Program-made: the position numbers and the translations under genes
The notes under the pieces: generated by a model
The model's input: the letters and a program-made list of their open reading frames with translations, nothing else
What the model was told of the DNA's origin: nothing
Databases searched by the model: none
From: Pseudomonadota bacterium
Lineage (GTDB): Bacteria; Pseudomonadota; Gammaproteobacteria; Steroidobacterales; Steroidobacteraceae
Assembly (NCBI GenBank): GCA_021805865.1
Contig: JAJZDX010000001.1
Span: 62,001-126,000 of the forward strand
Direction of reading: 5' to 3'
DNA: 64,000 bases
Part shown: one piece after another, positions 17,624 to 26,941 of the stretch
How positions within the stretch are numbered: position 1 is the first letter of the stretch
Layout of the letters: each line of letters starts with the position of its first letter

Positions 17624-19858
17624 ATGACCCTCGATCCCATCCTCGAGCCCCTCAACGAAGCCCAGCGCGCCGCGGTCACCGCGCCCCTCTCCCCCGTGCT
17701 GGTGCTGGCGGGCGCCGGCAGCGGCAAGACGCGCGTGCTCACGCATCGCATCGCATGGCTGATCGAGGCGGAGGGGGCCTCCCCGCATTCCATCCTGGCG
17801 GTGACCTTCACCAACAAGGCGGCCGGCGAGATGCGCGCGCGCGTCGAGCATCTCCTCGGCACACCGCCCGGGGCGCTCTGGATTGGCACCTTTCACGGCA
17901 TCGCGCACCGGCTCCTGCGCCGCCACTGGCGCGAGGCCGGACTGCTCGAAGGCTTCCAGATCCTCGACGGCGAGGACCAGCAGCGTCTCATCAAGAAGCT
18001 GCTGAAGGCCCAGCAGCTCGATGAGTCGCGCTGGGTGCCCCGGGAGGTGCAGTGGTTCATCAACTCCAACAAGGATGAGGGTCGCCGGCCGAAGGATCTC
18101 AAGGCCGGCAACGACCCGGTCCGTGCGCAGATGATTCGCCTTTACGGGCTGTACGAGGAGGCCTGCACGCGCAACGGCGTGGTGGATTTCGCCGAGCTGC
18201 TGCTGCGCGCCTTCGAGCTCTGGCGCGACCAGCCGGCGCTGCTCGCGCACTACCGCCAACGCTTCCGCCATGTGCTGGTCGACGAGTTCCAGGATACGAA
18301 CACCATACAGTACGCCTGGCTGCGCCTGATTGCCGGTCCCGACGGTCATCCGTACGTGGTGGGGGACGACGATCAATCGGTGTACCGGTGGCGGGGGGCG
18401 CGCGTCGAGAACCTGCAGCAGTTCCAGCGTGACTTCGCCGGCTCCAGGCTCTACCGCCTGGAGCAGAACTACCGCTCCACCGGCACCATCCTGGCCGCCG
18501 CCAACGGCCTCATCGCCAACAACTCAGGCAGGCTCGGCAAGACGTTGTGGACCAGCGGCGAGCGCGGCGAGCCCGTCCGCCTGTACGCCGCGTTCAATGA
18601 GCGCGACGAGGCGGAGTTCGTGAGCCACCGCATCCGCGATCACGTGACGCACGGCGGAGCGCGCCGCGACATCGCCGTCCTTTACCGCTCCAATGCCCAG
18701 TCGCGGGTGTTTGAGGAAACGTTCCTCGCCGCGCGCATCCCCTATCGCGTTTACGGCGGTCTCAGGTTCTTCGAGCGGGCGGAGATCAAGGATGCGCTGG
18801 CGTACCTGCGGCTGCTGGTGAACCGCCGCGACGACGCCTCCTTCGAGCGCGTCGTGAACCTGCCGACGCGCGGCATCGGCGCCAAGAGCCTGGATACGAT
18901 TCGCGAGGCGGCCAGGAGCTCCGGCGGCTCGCTATGGGAGGCGGCCGGCTGTCTCGGGTCGACGCTCGGCCCCAAGGCTTCCGGTGCGCTGCAGGGCTTC
19001 ACGGGGCTCATCGAGCGGCTCGCCGCCGAGGTCGCCGGGCTCCCGCTGCACGAGCAGGTCGACCGCGTGCTCGCCTCGAGCGGCCTGATCGAATTCCACA
19101 AGCGCGAGAAGGCCGAGCGCGGAGAGGCCCGGGTGGAGAACCTCGAGGAGCTCGTGAGCGCCGCCCGCGGCTTCGGCGCCGAGGGCACCGATAACGAGCT
19201 TGCTCCGCTCGAGGCGTTCCTCGCGCACGCGGCGCTGGAGTCCGGCGAGGGTCAGGCCGATGCATGGGAGGACTGCGTGCAGATGATGACGCTGCACACC
19301 GCAAAGGGCCTGGAGTTTCCCGTGGTGTTTCTCTGCGGCATGGAGGACGGGCTGTTTCCCCACCAGCGCTCGATCGGCGATCTCGAAGGCCTTGAAGAGG
19401 AGCGCCGTCTCTGTTACGTCGGCATGACCCGCGCCATGAGGCAGCTCTACCTGACCTACGCCGAGCAGCGCCGCCTGCACGGCATCGACAGCTACAGCCA
19501 ACCCTCGCGCTTCATCAAGGAGACCCCGGAGGAGCTGCTCGAGGAGATCCGGCCGCGCCTGCAAGTGACGCGGCCCGTCGCCTTCGGCACGGCCCGCGCC
19601 GGCGGCCCTCCCTGGCGGCAGGGCTCCCAACCCCGACCTCCTGCCGGAGCGTTCGGCGCTTCGCGCCTCGCCCACCTGCGCCGCGAGCCGGACATTCCCG
19701 GCATTCATCTCGGGGCACGGGTGCGCCACGGCAAGTTCGGCGAGGGCGTCATTCTCAACCTCGAGGGCTCCGGCCCCCAGGCCCGTGTGCAGGTCAATTT
19801 CGAGCGGCAGGGGACCAAGTGGCTGGTCGTGCAATACGCCAACCTGGAGCCGTTGTAG
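17624..19858 (+). CDS. uvrD: DNA helicase II (UvrD/Rep superfamily 1A)
   Basis: UvrD is a 3'-5' helicase of nucleotide excision and mismatch repair. The 744-aa protein shows the SF1A motifs in order: Q-motif LNEAQRAAV, Walker A AGAGSGKT, Ia TFTNKAAGEM, II VDEFQDTN, III GDDDQSVYRWRGA, IV NYRST, V TLHTAKGLEFPVVF and VI EERRLCYVGMTRA. The C-terminus has a Tudor-like end (GARVRHGKFGEGVILNLEGSG...) that in UvrD and PcrA contacts RNA polymerase. Length agrees with UvrD (about 720), a little long for Rep. The start ATG lies directly behind a -10-like TAGAAT. trkA follows after 4 bp, so the two may be co-transcribed. Confidence 0.95.
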   Translation: MTLDPILEPLNEAQRAAVTAPLSPVLVLAGAGSGKTRVLTHRIAWLIEAEGASPHSILAVTFTNKAAGEMRARVEHLLGTPPGALWIGTFHGIAHRLLRRHWREAGLLEGFQILDGEDQQRLIKKLLKAQQLDESRWVPREVQWFINSNKDEGRRPKDLKAGNDPVRAQMIRLYGLYEEACTRNGVVDFAELLLRAFELWRDQPALLAHYRQRFRHVLVDEFQDTNTIQYAWLRLIAGPDGHPYVVGDDDQSVYRWRGARVENLQQFQRDFAGSRLYRLEQNYRSTGTILAAANGLIANNSGRLGKTLWTSGERGEPVRLYAAFNERDEAEFVSHRIRDHVTHGGARRDIAVLYRSNAQSRVFEETFLAARIPYRVYGGLRFFERAEIKDALAYLRLLVNRRDDASFERVVNLPTRGIGAKSLDTIREAARSSGGSLWEAAGCLGSTLGPKASGALQGFTGLIERLAAEVAGLPLHEQVDRVLASSGLIEFHKREKAERGEARVENLEELVSAARGFGAEGTDNELAPLEAFLAHAALESGEGQADAWEDCVQMMTLHTAKGLEFPVVFLCGMEDGLFPHQRSIGDLEGLEEERRLCYVGMTRAMRQLYLTYAEQRRLHGIDSYSQPSRFIKETPEELLEEIRPRLQVTRPVAFGTARAGGPPWRQGSQPRPPAGAFGASRLAHLRREPDIPGIHLGARVRHGKFGEGVILNLEGSGPQARVQVNFERQGTKWLVVQYANLEPL

Positions 19859-19862
19859 AAAA

Positions 19863-21233
19863 ATGAAAATACTCATCCTCGGCGCCGGCCAGGTGGGCCG
19901 CACGGTCGCCCGCCATTTCTCGCGCGAGGAGGCCAACGATGTCACCGTCGTCGACATCGACGAGGACGTGCTGCGCGACCTGCAGGACCGGCTCGATGTG
20001 CATACCGTGGCCGGCAACGCCGCCCATCCGGGGGTGCTGCAGGCGGCGGGCGCGGCCGAGGCCGACATCCTGGTCGCATTGACCAGCAGCGATGAGGTCA
20101 ACATGGTGGCATGCGAGGTGGCTTTCTGCCTGTTCCGCACGCCCACCAAGATCGCCCGTATCCGCTCCGCCGCATACACAGGAAGACCCCAGCTCTTCGG
20201 CGAGCAGGCCATCGCGGTCGATGTGTTCATCAGCCCCGAGCAGCTGGTGACGGAAAACCTCGAGCAGCTGATCCGCCATCCGGGCGCACTGCAGGTGCTC
20301 GAGTTCGCCGGCGGCACGGTGCGCCTCGCCGGCGCGCGCGCCGAGCGGGGCGGGTCGATGACCGGGCGCAGGCTGCGCGAGCTGCCGGATCACCTGCAGG
20401 GCGTCGAGGCTCGCGTGGTGGCGATCTACCGCGGCAGCCGCGGCGTCCCCGCCGTTGGCGACACGGTGATAGAGGAGGGCGACGAGGTCTTCTTCCTCGC
20501 CGCCCGCGACGACCTCCACCGTGTGATCGTGGCGCTGCGCAAGGAGAGCGCCCGCCTCCGCCGTGTCGTCATCGCCGGCGGCGGCAACATCGGACTGCGG
20601 CTCGCGCGGGCACTGGAGGACACCGCCCAGATCAAGCTGATCGAGCACGACACGCGCCGGGCCCGCCTGGCGTCCGAGCAGCTGGAGAACACCATCGTGC
20701 TGGCCGGAGACGCGGCCGACGAGGAGCTGCTGATCGAGGAGAACATAGACAGCGCGGACGTGTTTGCGGCCGTGACGAACTCCGAAGAGGCCAACATCCT
20801 GTCCGCCATGCTCGCCAAGCGGCTCGGCGCGCGCAAGGTCATGGCTCTGGTCAACAGACCTTCCTATGTCGACCTCATCGAGAGCGGCAGCATCGATGTG
20901 GCGATCGCTCCGCAGATCATCACCATCGGATCGCTCCTGGCCCATGTCAGGCGCGGTGAGTTGGTGCGGGTATATTCGCTGCGGCGCGGCGCAGCGGAGG
21001 CCATCGAGGCGATCGCTCGCGGCGAGGAGGGCAGCTCGCGGGTGGTCGGCCGCATGGTCGGCGAGATCGAGCTGCCGGAGGGCGCCGCGATCGGGGCCAT
21101 CGTGCGCGGGGAGCGGCTGATCGTCGCGCATCACGACACGTCCATCCAGGCGAACGATCACGTGATCCTCTTCCTGCCCGATAGGCGCCACATCGAGGCG
21201 ATCGAGCATCTGTTCACGCGGGCGGCGCCCTAG
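19863..21233 (+). CDS. trkA: Trk potassium uptake system, NAD-binding peripheral subunit TrkA
   Basis: TrkA is the cytoplasmic regulatory ring of the TrkH potassium channel, binding NAD(H)/ATP. The 456-aa protein has the typical duplicated layout: RCK-N domain (GAGQVGRTVA near residue 8), TrkA_C domain, second RCK-N domain (GGGNIGLRLA near 240) and second TrkA_C domain. The first half contains the DIDEDVLRDLQDRLDV dinucleotide-acidic segment. The start ATG is 4 bp after uvrD; a short purine-rich AGAAAA lies there, so coupling to uvrD is plausible. trkH follows after 25 bp. Confidence 0.96.
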   Translation: MKILILGAGQVGRTVARHFSREEANDVTVVDIDEDVLRDLQDRLDVHTVAGNAAHPGVLQAAGAAEADILVALTSSDEVNMVACEVAFCLFRTPTKIARIRSAAYTGRPQLFGEQAIAVDVFISPEQLVTENLEQLIRHPGALQVLEFAGGTVRLAGARAERGGSMTGRRLRELPDHLQGVEARVVAIYRGSRGVPAVGDTVIEEGDEVFFLAARDDLHRVIVALRKESARLRRVVIAGGGNIGLRLARALEDTAQIKLIEHDTRRARLASEQLENTIVLAGDAADEELLIEENIDSADVFAAVTNSEEANILSAMLAKRLGARKVMALVNRPSYVDLIESGSIDVAIAPQIITIGSLLAHVRRGELVRVYSLRRGAAEAIEAIARGEEGSSRVVGRMVGEIELPEGAAIGAIVRGERLIVAHHDTSIQANDHVILFLPDRRHIEAIEHLFTRAAP

Positions 21234-21258
21234 CCGGGGCGCGGCGGAGGGGGAGAGC

Positions 21259-22713
21259 ATGCTCGGCGTGACGTATTTTCTCGGGTTCATCCTGGCCGCG
21301 TTCGGGCTCGTATACCTGCTTCCGATCGGCTGCTCGCTCGTCACCGGAGACGGGTTGTGGCCCACCTTTCTCCTGTGCGCGGCGCTCACCTCGGCGACCG
21401 GGCTGTTGCTGGCCGCCGCCACCTACCGGCACCGCCGGGAGCTCAAGCCGCGCGACGGCTTCATGCTGGTGACCCTCGCCTGGATCCTGCTGCCGGCCTC
21501 GGCCACGCTGCCGCTGCTGCTCGCCATTCCGGGACTGACCTTCACACGGGCATTGTTCGAGGCCATGTCAGGCCTCACGACCACCGGCTCGACGGTGCTC
21601 ACGGGCCTCGGCGCCCTGGCGCCATCGCTGAATTTCTGGCGTGCGTCGCTGACCTGGGTCGGCGGCCTCACGGGCATCGTGTTAGCCATGGGCGTCATGC
21701 CGCTGCTCGGAATCGGGGGCATGCAGCTTTACAAAGCCGAGGCGCCCGGGCCGGTCAAGGACGAGAGGCTCGAGCCGCGCATCACCGAGGCGGCCCGCTC
21801 CGTCTGGCTGGTCTACCTGCTGCTCACCGTCGCGGGCATCGCGGGACTTCGGCTGTCGGGCATGAGTTGGTTCGATGCCGTCTGCCACGCCTTTTCCGCG
21901 GTATCGCTCGGCGGGCTCTCGACACACGACGCCGGCATTGCCTATTTCCATTCGGCGGCGGTGCAAGTCGTGCTGATGGTGTTGATGCTGGCCGCGTCGA
22001 TCAATTTCACCCGCCATTTCGTGGCGCTGCGGCGGATGACATTGAAGCCCTACGGCAACGACCCGGAGCTCAAGGCCATGGCCGTCGTGCTCGTGGTCAG
22101 CATCGCCGTCATCGCCGGGCTGCTCACCGCCGACCATGTGTACCCGACGTTCAATACCGCGCTGCGCTACGCGGCCTTCAATGTCATTTCAATGGCCACC
22201 ACCACGGGCTGGGTGGCGACGGGGCACGCCTCCTACACAGTCTGGCCGGTGTTCGCGCCGATCTGGCTGCTGTTCCTTTCCGGCATCGTGTGCAGCACCG
22301 GCACCTCGGGCGGCGGCATCAGGATGTTTCGCACGCTGGTGCTGGTCAGGCAGGCCGGCAGGGAGTTGAAGCTTCTGGTGCACCCGAACGCAGTGGCGCC
22401 CGTGCGCATCGGCGGCCGCTCGATTCCCCAGCGCGCCGCGAACGCGGTGCTGGCGTTCATCTTTCTATACTTCATGGCGGTTGCGCTGCTGCTCTTCTCC
22501 ATGCTGCTGACGGGCATGGGATTCGACACCGCCTTCCGCGTGGTCGTCGCCTCGATCAACAACACGGCCTACGGGCTGGCGGGCCAGACCGGGTGGAACC
22601 TGCACAGCCTGAGCCCGGCGCAGACCTGGATCTGCACGGTGGCGATGCTGCTCGGGAGGCTGGAGATCTTCAGCGTGATCGTGCTGTTCACGCGCACGTT
22701 CTGGCGGAAGTAG
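21259..22713 (+). CDS. trkH: Trk potassium uptake system, membrane subunit TrkH
   Basis: TrkH is the inner-membrane potassium channel subunit gated by TrkA. The 484-aa protein has many hydrophobic segments and the four pore-loop regions expected in this family: MSGLTTTGSTVL, AVSLGGLSTHDAG, the STSGGGIRMFR region after CSTGTS, and INNTAYGLAGQTG, followed by the final LGRLEIFSVIVLFTRTFWRK end seen in TrkH/TrkG. A GGGGGAGAG ribosome binding site precedes the ATG. The gene overlaps the 3' end of the convergent MFS gene by 26 bp. Confidence 0.95.
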   Translation: MLGVTYFLGFILAAFGLVYLLPIGCSLVTGDGLWPTFLLCAALTSATGLLLAAATYRHRRELKPRDGFMLVTLAWILLPASATLPLLLAIPGLTFTRALFEAMSGLTTTGSTVLTGLGALAPSLNFWRASLTWVGGLTGIVLAMGVMPLLGIGGMQLYKAEAPGPVKDERLEPRITEAARSVWLVYLLLTVAGIAGLRLSGMSWFDAVCHAFSAVSLGGLSTHDAGIAYFHSAAVQVVLMVLMLAASINFTRHFVALRRMTLKPYGNDPELKAMAVVLVVSIAVIAGLLTADHVYPTFNTALRYAAFNVISMATTTGWVATGHASYTVWPVFAPIWLLFLSGIVCSTGTSGGGIRMFRTLVLVRQAGRELKLLVHPNAVAPVRIGGRSIPQRAANAVLAFIFLYFMAVALLLFSMLLTGMGFDTAFRVVVASINNTAYGLAGQTGWNLHSLSPAQTWICTVAMLLGRLEIFSVIVLFTRTFWRK

Positions 22714-24181
22714 CGAGCACCCCCGCCCGCGGCTCAGCCACGCGCAACGTGCACAGGCCGCCGATCAGCAGGCTCACGCCTCCCAGTACCAGGCCGAACA
22801 CCGGCCTGTCGCCGAAGAACACGCGCAGCAGCACGCCGAGCGCGCTCGCCGCCAGTATCTGCGGAATCACGATGAAGAAATTGAAGATCCCCATGTACAC
22901 GCCCATCTTCTCCGCCGGCAGATTGTCCGCCAGCAGTGTGTAGGGAAGCGAGAGGATCGATGCCCAGCCGAATCCGACCCCGAGCATGGAAAGCAGCAGC
23001 CAGTCCGGGTCGCGGACCCAGAGGAAGGAGATCAGCCCGAGCGCGGCCAGCGCCAGATTGACCACGTGACTGAAGCGCAGCCCCGCCAGGCGCACCATCA
23101 GCGGAATGACGGCCGCCGCCAGCACCGCGAAGCCGTTGTATGCGCCGAACAGCACGCCGACCCAGTTCGCGCCCGCGTTGTAGGCCGCCGAGAGGGGGTT
23201 GGAGCTGCCGAATTGCAGTGAAGTGACCGCGGGCGTGGTGTAGATCCACATGGCGAACATCGCGAACCACGAGAAGAACTGCACCCAGGCGAGGCGCCGC
23301 ATCGGTCCCGGCATGCCGTAGAGATCGGCCATCACCTGGCGAGGCATCCCGCGGCTGCGCGTCGCGCTCAGCCACAGGAACAGCCCCCCGGCCAGCGCAA
23401 GTCCAGCGGCCAGCAGATACAGCTGCCGGCTCAGTGAGAAGTGCCGGATCGCCCAGGCCGCACACGCACCGAGCGTCAGCCAGACGAGCCCCGGCCGCCA
23501 GGCTTTCGACACATCGGTATCACGCGCCGGCGGCGAGTCGCTGAAACCGTGCAGCTGCTCGGGCGGATATTCGCGCGTGGTCAGAACCGTCCACAACACC
23601 GCCCCGAGCAGCGCGGCACCGCCGATGTAGAAGGCGATGCGCACCGTGGCGGGAATCTGCCCGGGCGGCGCCACATTGGCGACACCGAACCGGGTGAGCA
23701 CCCACGGCAGCACCGAGGCCAGCACCGCGCCGAGGCCGATGAAGGAGCTCTGCAATGCAAAGCCCAGTGGCCGTTGCGAGGCCGGCAGCTGGTCGGCGAC
23801 AAAAGCACGAAACGGCTCCATCGAAATGTTGATGGATGCATCCATTACCCATAGCATCACCGCCGCCACCCACAGCACGGGGGACTCCGGCATCGCGAGC
23901 AACGCCAGCATGGTGAGGACCGCGCCGGTGAGAAAATATGGGCGCCGCCTGCCGAGCCGCCCCCAGGTGTGATCGGAAGCGTGGCCGATGAGCGGCTGCA
24001 CCACGAGCCCCGTGAGCGGGGCGGCCACCCACAGCAACGGGATCTGCGCGAGATGCGCCCCGAGGGTCTGGAAGATGCGGCTGACGTTGGCGTTCTGCAG
24101 CCCGAAGCCGAACTGGATGCCCAGAAAGCCGACAGACATGTTGCAGATCCGCCGGAACGACAGCGCAGGCCTGCCGCTCAC
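22688..24181 (-). CDS. MFS sugar transporter, maltose/maltodextrin type (SLC45-like)
   Basis: A 497-aa inner-membrane transporter with about 12 hydrophobic segments. The opening MSVGFLGIQFGFGLQNANVSRIF and the FQTLGA, PLIGHASDHTWGRLGRRRPY loops mark the GPH/SLC45-like symporters that import sucrose or maltose, such as MalY of Caulobacter. A start at GTG 24181 overlaps the stop of the upstream glycosidase (GTGA), giving translational coupling and the usual SFRRICNM lead-in; an ATG 14 codons later is possible but would cut the first segment short. The gene is the last of the leftward GH31 - six-hairpin - MFS group and is expected to carry maltose-like sugars into the cytoplasm for GH13. Confidence 0.87.
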   Translation of the reverse strand: MSGRPALSFRRICNMSVGFLGIQFGFGLQNANVSRIFQTLGAHLAQIPLLWVAAPLTGLVVQPLIGHASDHTWGRLGRRRPYFLTGAVLTMLALLAMPESPVLWVAAVMLWVMDASINISMEPFRAFVADQLPASQRPLGFALQSSFIGLGAVLASVLPWVLTRFGVANVAPPGQIPATVRIAFYIGGAALLGAVLWTVLTTREYPPEQLHGFSDSPPARDTDVSKAWRPGLVWLTLGACAAWAIRHFSLSRQLYLLAAGLALAGGLFLWLSATRSRGMPRQVMADLYGMPGPMRRLAWVQFFSWFAMFAMWIYTTPAVTSLQFGSSNPLSAAYNAGANWVGVLFGAYNGFAVLAAAVIPLMVRLAGLRFSHVVNLALAALGLISFLWVRDPDWLLLSMLGVGFGWASILSLPYTLLADNLPAEKMGVYMGIFNFFIVIPQILAASALGVLLRVFFGDRPVFGLVLGGVSLLIGGLCTLRVAEPRAGVLATSARTCA

Positions 24182-26475
24182 CGCCGGCGCTCCTGCGCGA
24201 GGGGTGCGATTCGTAGTCCGTAGATCTTCGCGCTGTTGACCGGGCCCGTGACCCCGCCCTGGCCGCCGGTGTAGTACGCGTAGTGCGCCAGATCGCTCAT
24301 ATTGAACCCGCCGGTGAGGCTGAACACGCAACGCTCGCCCGCACGCGCACGGAACCGGAGCACAGTGGAGGCCTGCACGCCGTCGCTTTGCGGCATGACC
24401 AGCGGACGCTTCCTGGGAGCCTCACCACCGCAGCGGATGACCATGCGCCGCACCGCCGCGGTGATGCCGGTGCTGATCGGACCATGATCATTGTCGTAGT
24501 CCACCCAAGCGAGGTACACCCCGGAGCGCGGCGGGCTCCAGTGGCGCGGCCAGGCCGAGCCCACCGTGCTCATGGGACCGACGCAGCGCGAGCGGCTGTG
24601 CAGCGACTGCAGGCCGCCCGCCCCGAGGGCGGTGACGCTGAAGCATTGCAGCCCGTTGCGCCGCGCGACCGAAGCCCTGCCCGAGATCGGTCCCCATCGC
24701 CGGCCGTTGACGTAAAGAATGCCGGGGACGGCCGAGCGGATGCGCCAGCGCGTCCCGCTCGCAGTCACTCCGGGCTCCGGCGGCGTTGCCGGCAGATACA
24801 TCGGCGCATGCAGCCGCAGCGCAGCGCAGGCGACGCGGCGGCTCACGAGCTGAACCTTCGTCCAGCGTCCCCGCCGCCGGACCTTCCCCGCCACCAGGAG
24901 ATTGCCCTCGATGTGCGCCGGCCGCTCGAGCACGATACGCCGGGCGCCCAGGCTCAGGCGGATGGCTCGGCCGGCGCCGAACAGCATCGGCACCAGTGAG
25001 ACGGGCAGCTCTGGATGAACGCTGCCGTCGTCACGGACGCCGAAAACCCCACGCACCACCATGTCGAGATAGCCGGCCACCGACCAGAGCTGCCGGCGCG
25101 AGTCGACCACCGGACCGCCGAGCCGGCCGGGCACATGCGTCGACTGTGCACGGAGCGAGAAATTCTCCATGTTCGAGCCGCTGAGCGCCGCGCCGCGCAC
25201 CAGCGAGCGCAGCTCGTGGGCGATGAGCGGCGCATCCCGCACCCGGCGCGCGGCGCGCAGTGTGAAATCACTGACAAACGGCCAGATGGCCCGATTGTGG
25301 TAGATGGGCTGGTCGTGCCGCTCCGGCCAGATCACGGGGCTCCCGGCCGGCCAGGTGGGATAGCGCGCGAGCACGAGCCGCGCCCGCGCCGGCGTGGCCA
25401 CTCCGCTGATCACCGCCAGATCCAGTCCGAGCAGATCGTACGCGTCGTACGGGGCCGGATGCACCCGCCCGCCGATGTAGCTCATGTACAGATCCTGCCC
25501 GGGCTGCCAGAAACGGCGGTTGATGGCCCGCTTCAGCGCCGCCGCTTGCGCCCGGTAACGCCGTGCGCGGGCCGCGTGCCCGCGTTGGCGCGACATCGAA
25601 GCGGCCAGCCGCAGAGCCTCATAATGCAGCACGTTCGTCGAAAGCGAGAACGACTGCGCGATGAAGACGACGTTGCGCGCGGTCCACTCCGGATAGGTCT
25701 GTTGGCGCCAGTCGAGAAATGAGGTCTCGCCGCGATAGAGTCCGACGTGGGGATCGAAGGCATAGCGTCGATCCTGCGCCAGATTGTCCTGCACCGCCTG
25801 GTAGACCGTGGCGGCGAAGTGACGGTTGCCGAGCAGATGCCGCGCGCCGAGAAACCACACCATCCGATCGGTGCTGACCGGCCAGCTGCCGCCCGACCCG
25901 GTGTCCTCCATGACGTACAGTCCCGGTCGCACACCGCTCGCGCGTACCGGCGAGAGTTTGAACAGCAGCGAGTCGCGTGCACGCCTCGGATCGAACCGCC
26001 ACAGCGCAAGATCGGTGGAGTAGGACAGATCACGCGTCCAGGCGAACGGCCAGTCCTTGCCCGCGATGAAGCAGCGGCAGGGGATGGGCTTGCCGTGATT
26101 GAAGGCCGGATCGTGTATGGAGCTCACGGAGTCCTTGCGCAGATCCGATTGCGCCATCGCGAACAGCGCATCGAACAGCGGGCTCGCGGTACGCACTCTG
26201 AAGCGCTGCCGGTGAATGAGCCGCTCGCCCGCAGGCGAGTGCAGCAGATAACCGCCGGGCCGAAGGCTCACCCAGGCCTTCCGTCCCCGCCACGCAAGCC
26301 CCTCGTGCCACGCGCGCGCCCCGGCTGCGGCGAGCGCCGGGATGAGGATTGCGCAGACGAGGACGGCCGCCCGCAGGCTGTGCGCAACCCCGCCTCTCAG
26401 AGAGCGCCCCGGAGCGGGTTCCCCCGCGATGCGCCCGCGGCTGGGGGCCGTTTCCCAATGCGGCTTCCGGCTCAC
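24178..26475 (-). CDS. Six-hairpin (alpha/alpha)6-barrel glycosidase-like protein, exported
   Basis: A 765-aa protein of the six-hairpin glycosidase superfamily, found next to maltose transporters in related bacteria. I cannot assign a CAZy family. Visible barrel features: WPFAWTRDLSYSTDLAL (the conserved W-x-RD of such barrels), VMEDTGSGGSWPVSTDRMVW, and NVVFIAQSFSLSTNVLHYEALRLA. A C-terminal beta-rich part follows from about residue 545. The GTG at 26475 is preferred: GAGAGG stands 7 bp upstream. A hydrophobic segment at about residues 33-53 (AAVLVCAILIPALAAAG) predicts export or membrane anchoring after a 30-residue basic lead. It likely trims maltodextrins or related glucans in the periplasm; substrate unproven. 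Confidence 0.72.
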   Translation of the reverse strand: MSRKPHWETAPSRGRIAGEPAPGRSLRGGVAHSLRAAVLVCAILIPALAAAGARAWHEGLAWRGRKAWVSLRPGGYLLHSPAGERLIHRQRFRVRTASPLFDALFAMAQSDLRKDSVSSIHDPAFNHGKPIPCRCFIAGKDWPFAWTRDLSYSTDLALWRFDPRRARDSLLFKLSPVRASGVRPGLYVMEDTGSGGSWPVSTDRMVWFLGARHLLGNRHFAATVYQAVQDNLAQDRRYAFDPHVGLYRGETSFLDWRQQTYPEWTARNVVFIAQSFSLSTNVLHYEALRLAASMSRQRGHAARARRYRAQAAALKRAINRRFWQPGQDLYMSYIGGRVHPAPYDAYDLLGLDLAVISGVATPARARLVLARYPTWPAGSPVIWPERHDQPIYHNRAIWPFVSDFTLRAARRVRDAPLIAHELRSLVRGAALSGSNMENFSLRAQSTHVPGRLGGPVVDSRRQLWSVAGYLDMVVRGVFGVRDDGSVHPELPVSLVPMLFGAGRAIRLSLGARRIVLERPAHIEGNLLVAGKVRRRGRWTKVQLVSRRVACAALRLHAPMYLPATPPEPGVTASGTRWRIRSAVPGILYVNGRRWGPISGRASVARRNGLQCFSVTALGAGGLQSLHSRSRCVGPMSTVGSAWPRHWSPPRSGVYLAWVDYDNDHGPISTGITAAVRRMVIRCGGEAPRKRPLVMPQSDGVQASTVLRFRARAGERCVFSLTGGFNMSDLAHYAYYTGGQGGVTGPVNSAKIYGLRIAPLAQERRR

Positions 26476-26941
26476 GATCGCGCCTCTCTGAGGGTGCTCG
26501 TTTTGCACGCGGGCGCATGCCGCCATCGCGGCTCGCCCACTCGGCTCATTGCTCAAGGGTGGCTCCGTAATCAGCCGGGACGCTGACCGCGACATTACCA
26601 CTGCTCAGCGCTCGAATATCACCGGTCGACAGGTCCTCCACGACGGCTTCCCCGGCAGACACCGATTCCGGCGTTCTCGGGAATCACGGCCCGGACCGCC
26701 TGGCGCCCGGGCACCGCCGCCCCGGAGGGGGACCGCGGCGGCGCCAGCGCCGGTTGCCCTGGTAGTCATATGGACATTTCATCGATCGACCCTCCGTTCA
26801 GGCGGTCCCTTGCATGACTGCTCCCACCCGATCGTCCTGGCCGGGCATCGGCTGCTCTGCATCGCCTCACCTCCGGTTCATCCGGGTGATCTGCGCCCAC
26901 GCCCGGTCCGGACCCCGGGCCGGGCGCGTGGGAAGCTTCAT
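26476..26941. other. 466-bp intergenic stretch between GH31 and the six-hairpin gene
   Basis: No open frame here has a plausible start or family resemblance. The only clear structure is a GC-rich imperfect hairpin (26897-26931) just after the GH31 stop. No copy of the TACGTA operator was found, so the downstream genes may be reached by read-through from GH31 or by an unrecognised promoter. Confidence 0.5.
26897..26931 (-). terminator. GC-rich hairpin after the GH31 stop codon
   Basis: Arms at 26897-26911 and 26915-26931 pair over about 15 bp with one mismatch and a two-base bulge, around a 3-base loop. It begins 11 bp past the GH31 stop. No T-run follows on the minus strand. It may stabilise the GH31 mRNA end or reduce read-through. 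Confidence 0.35.
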
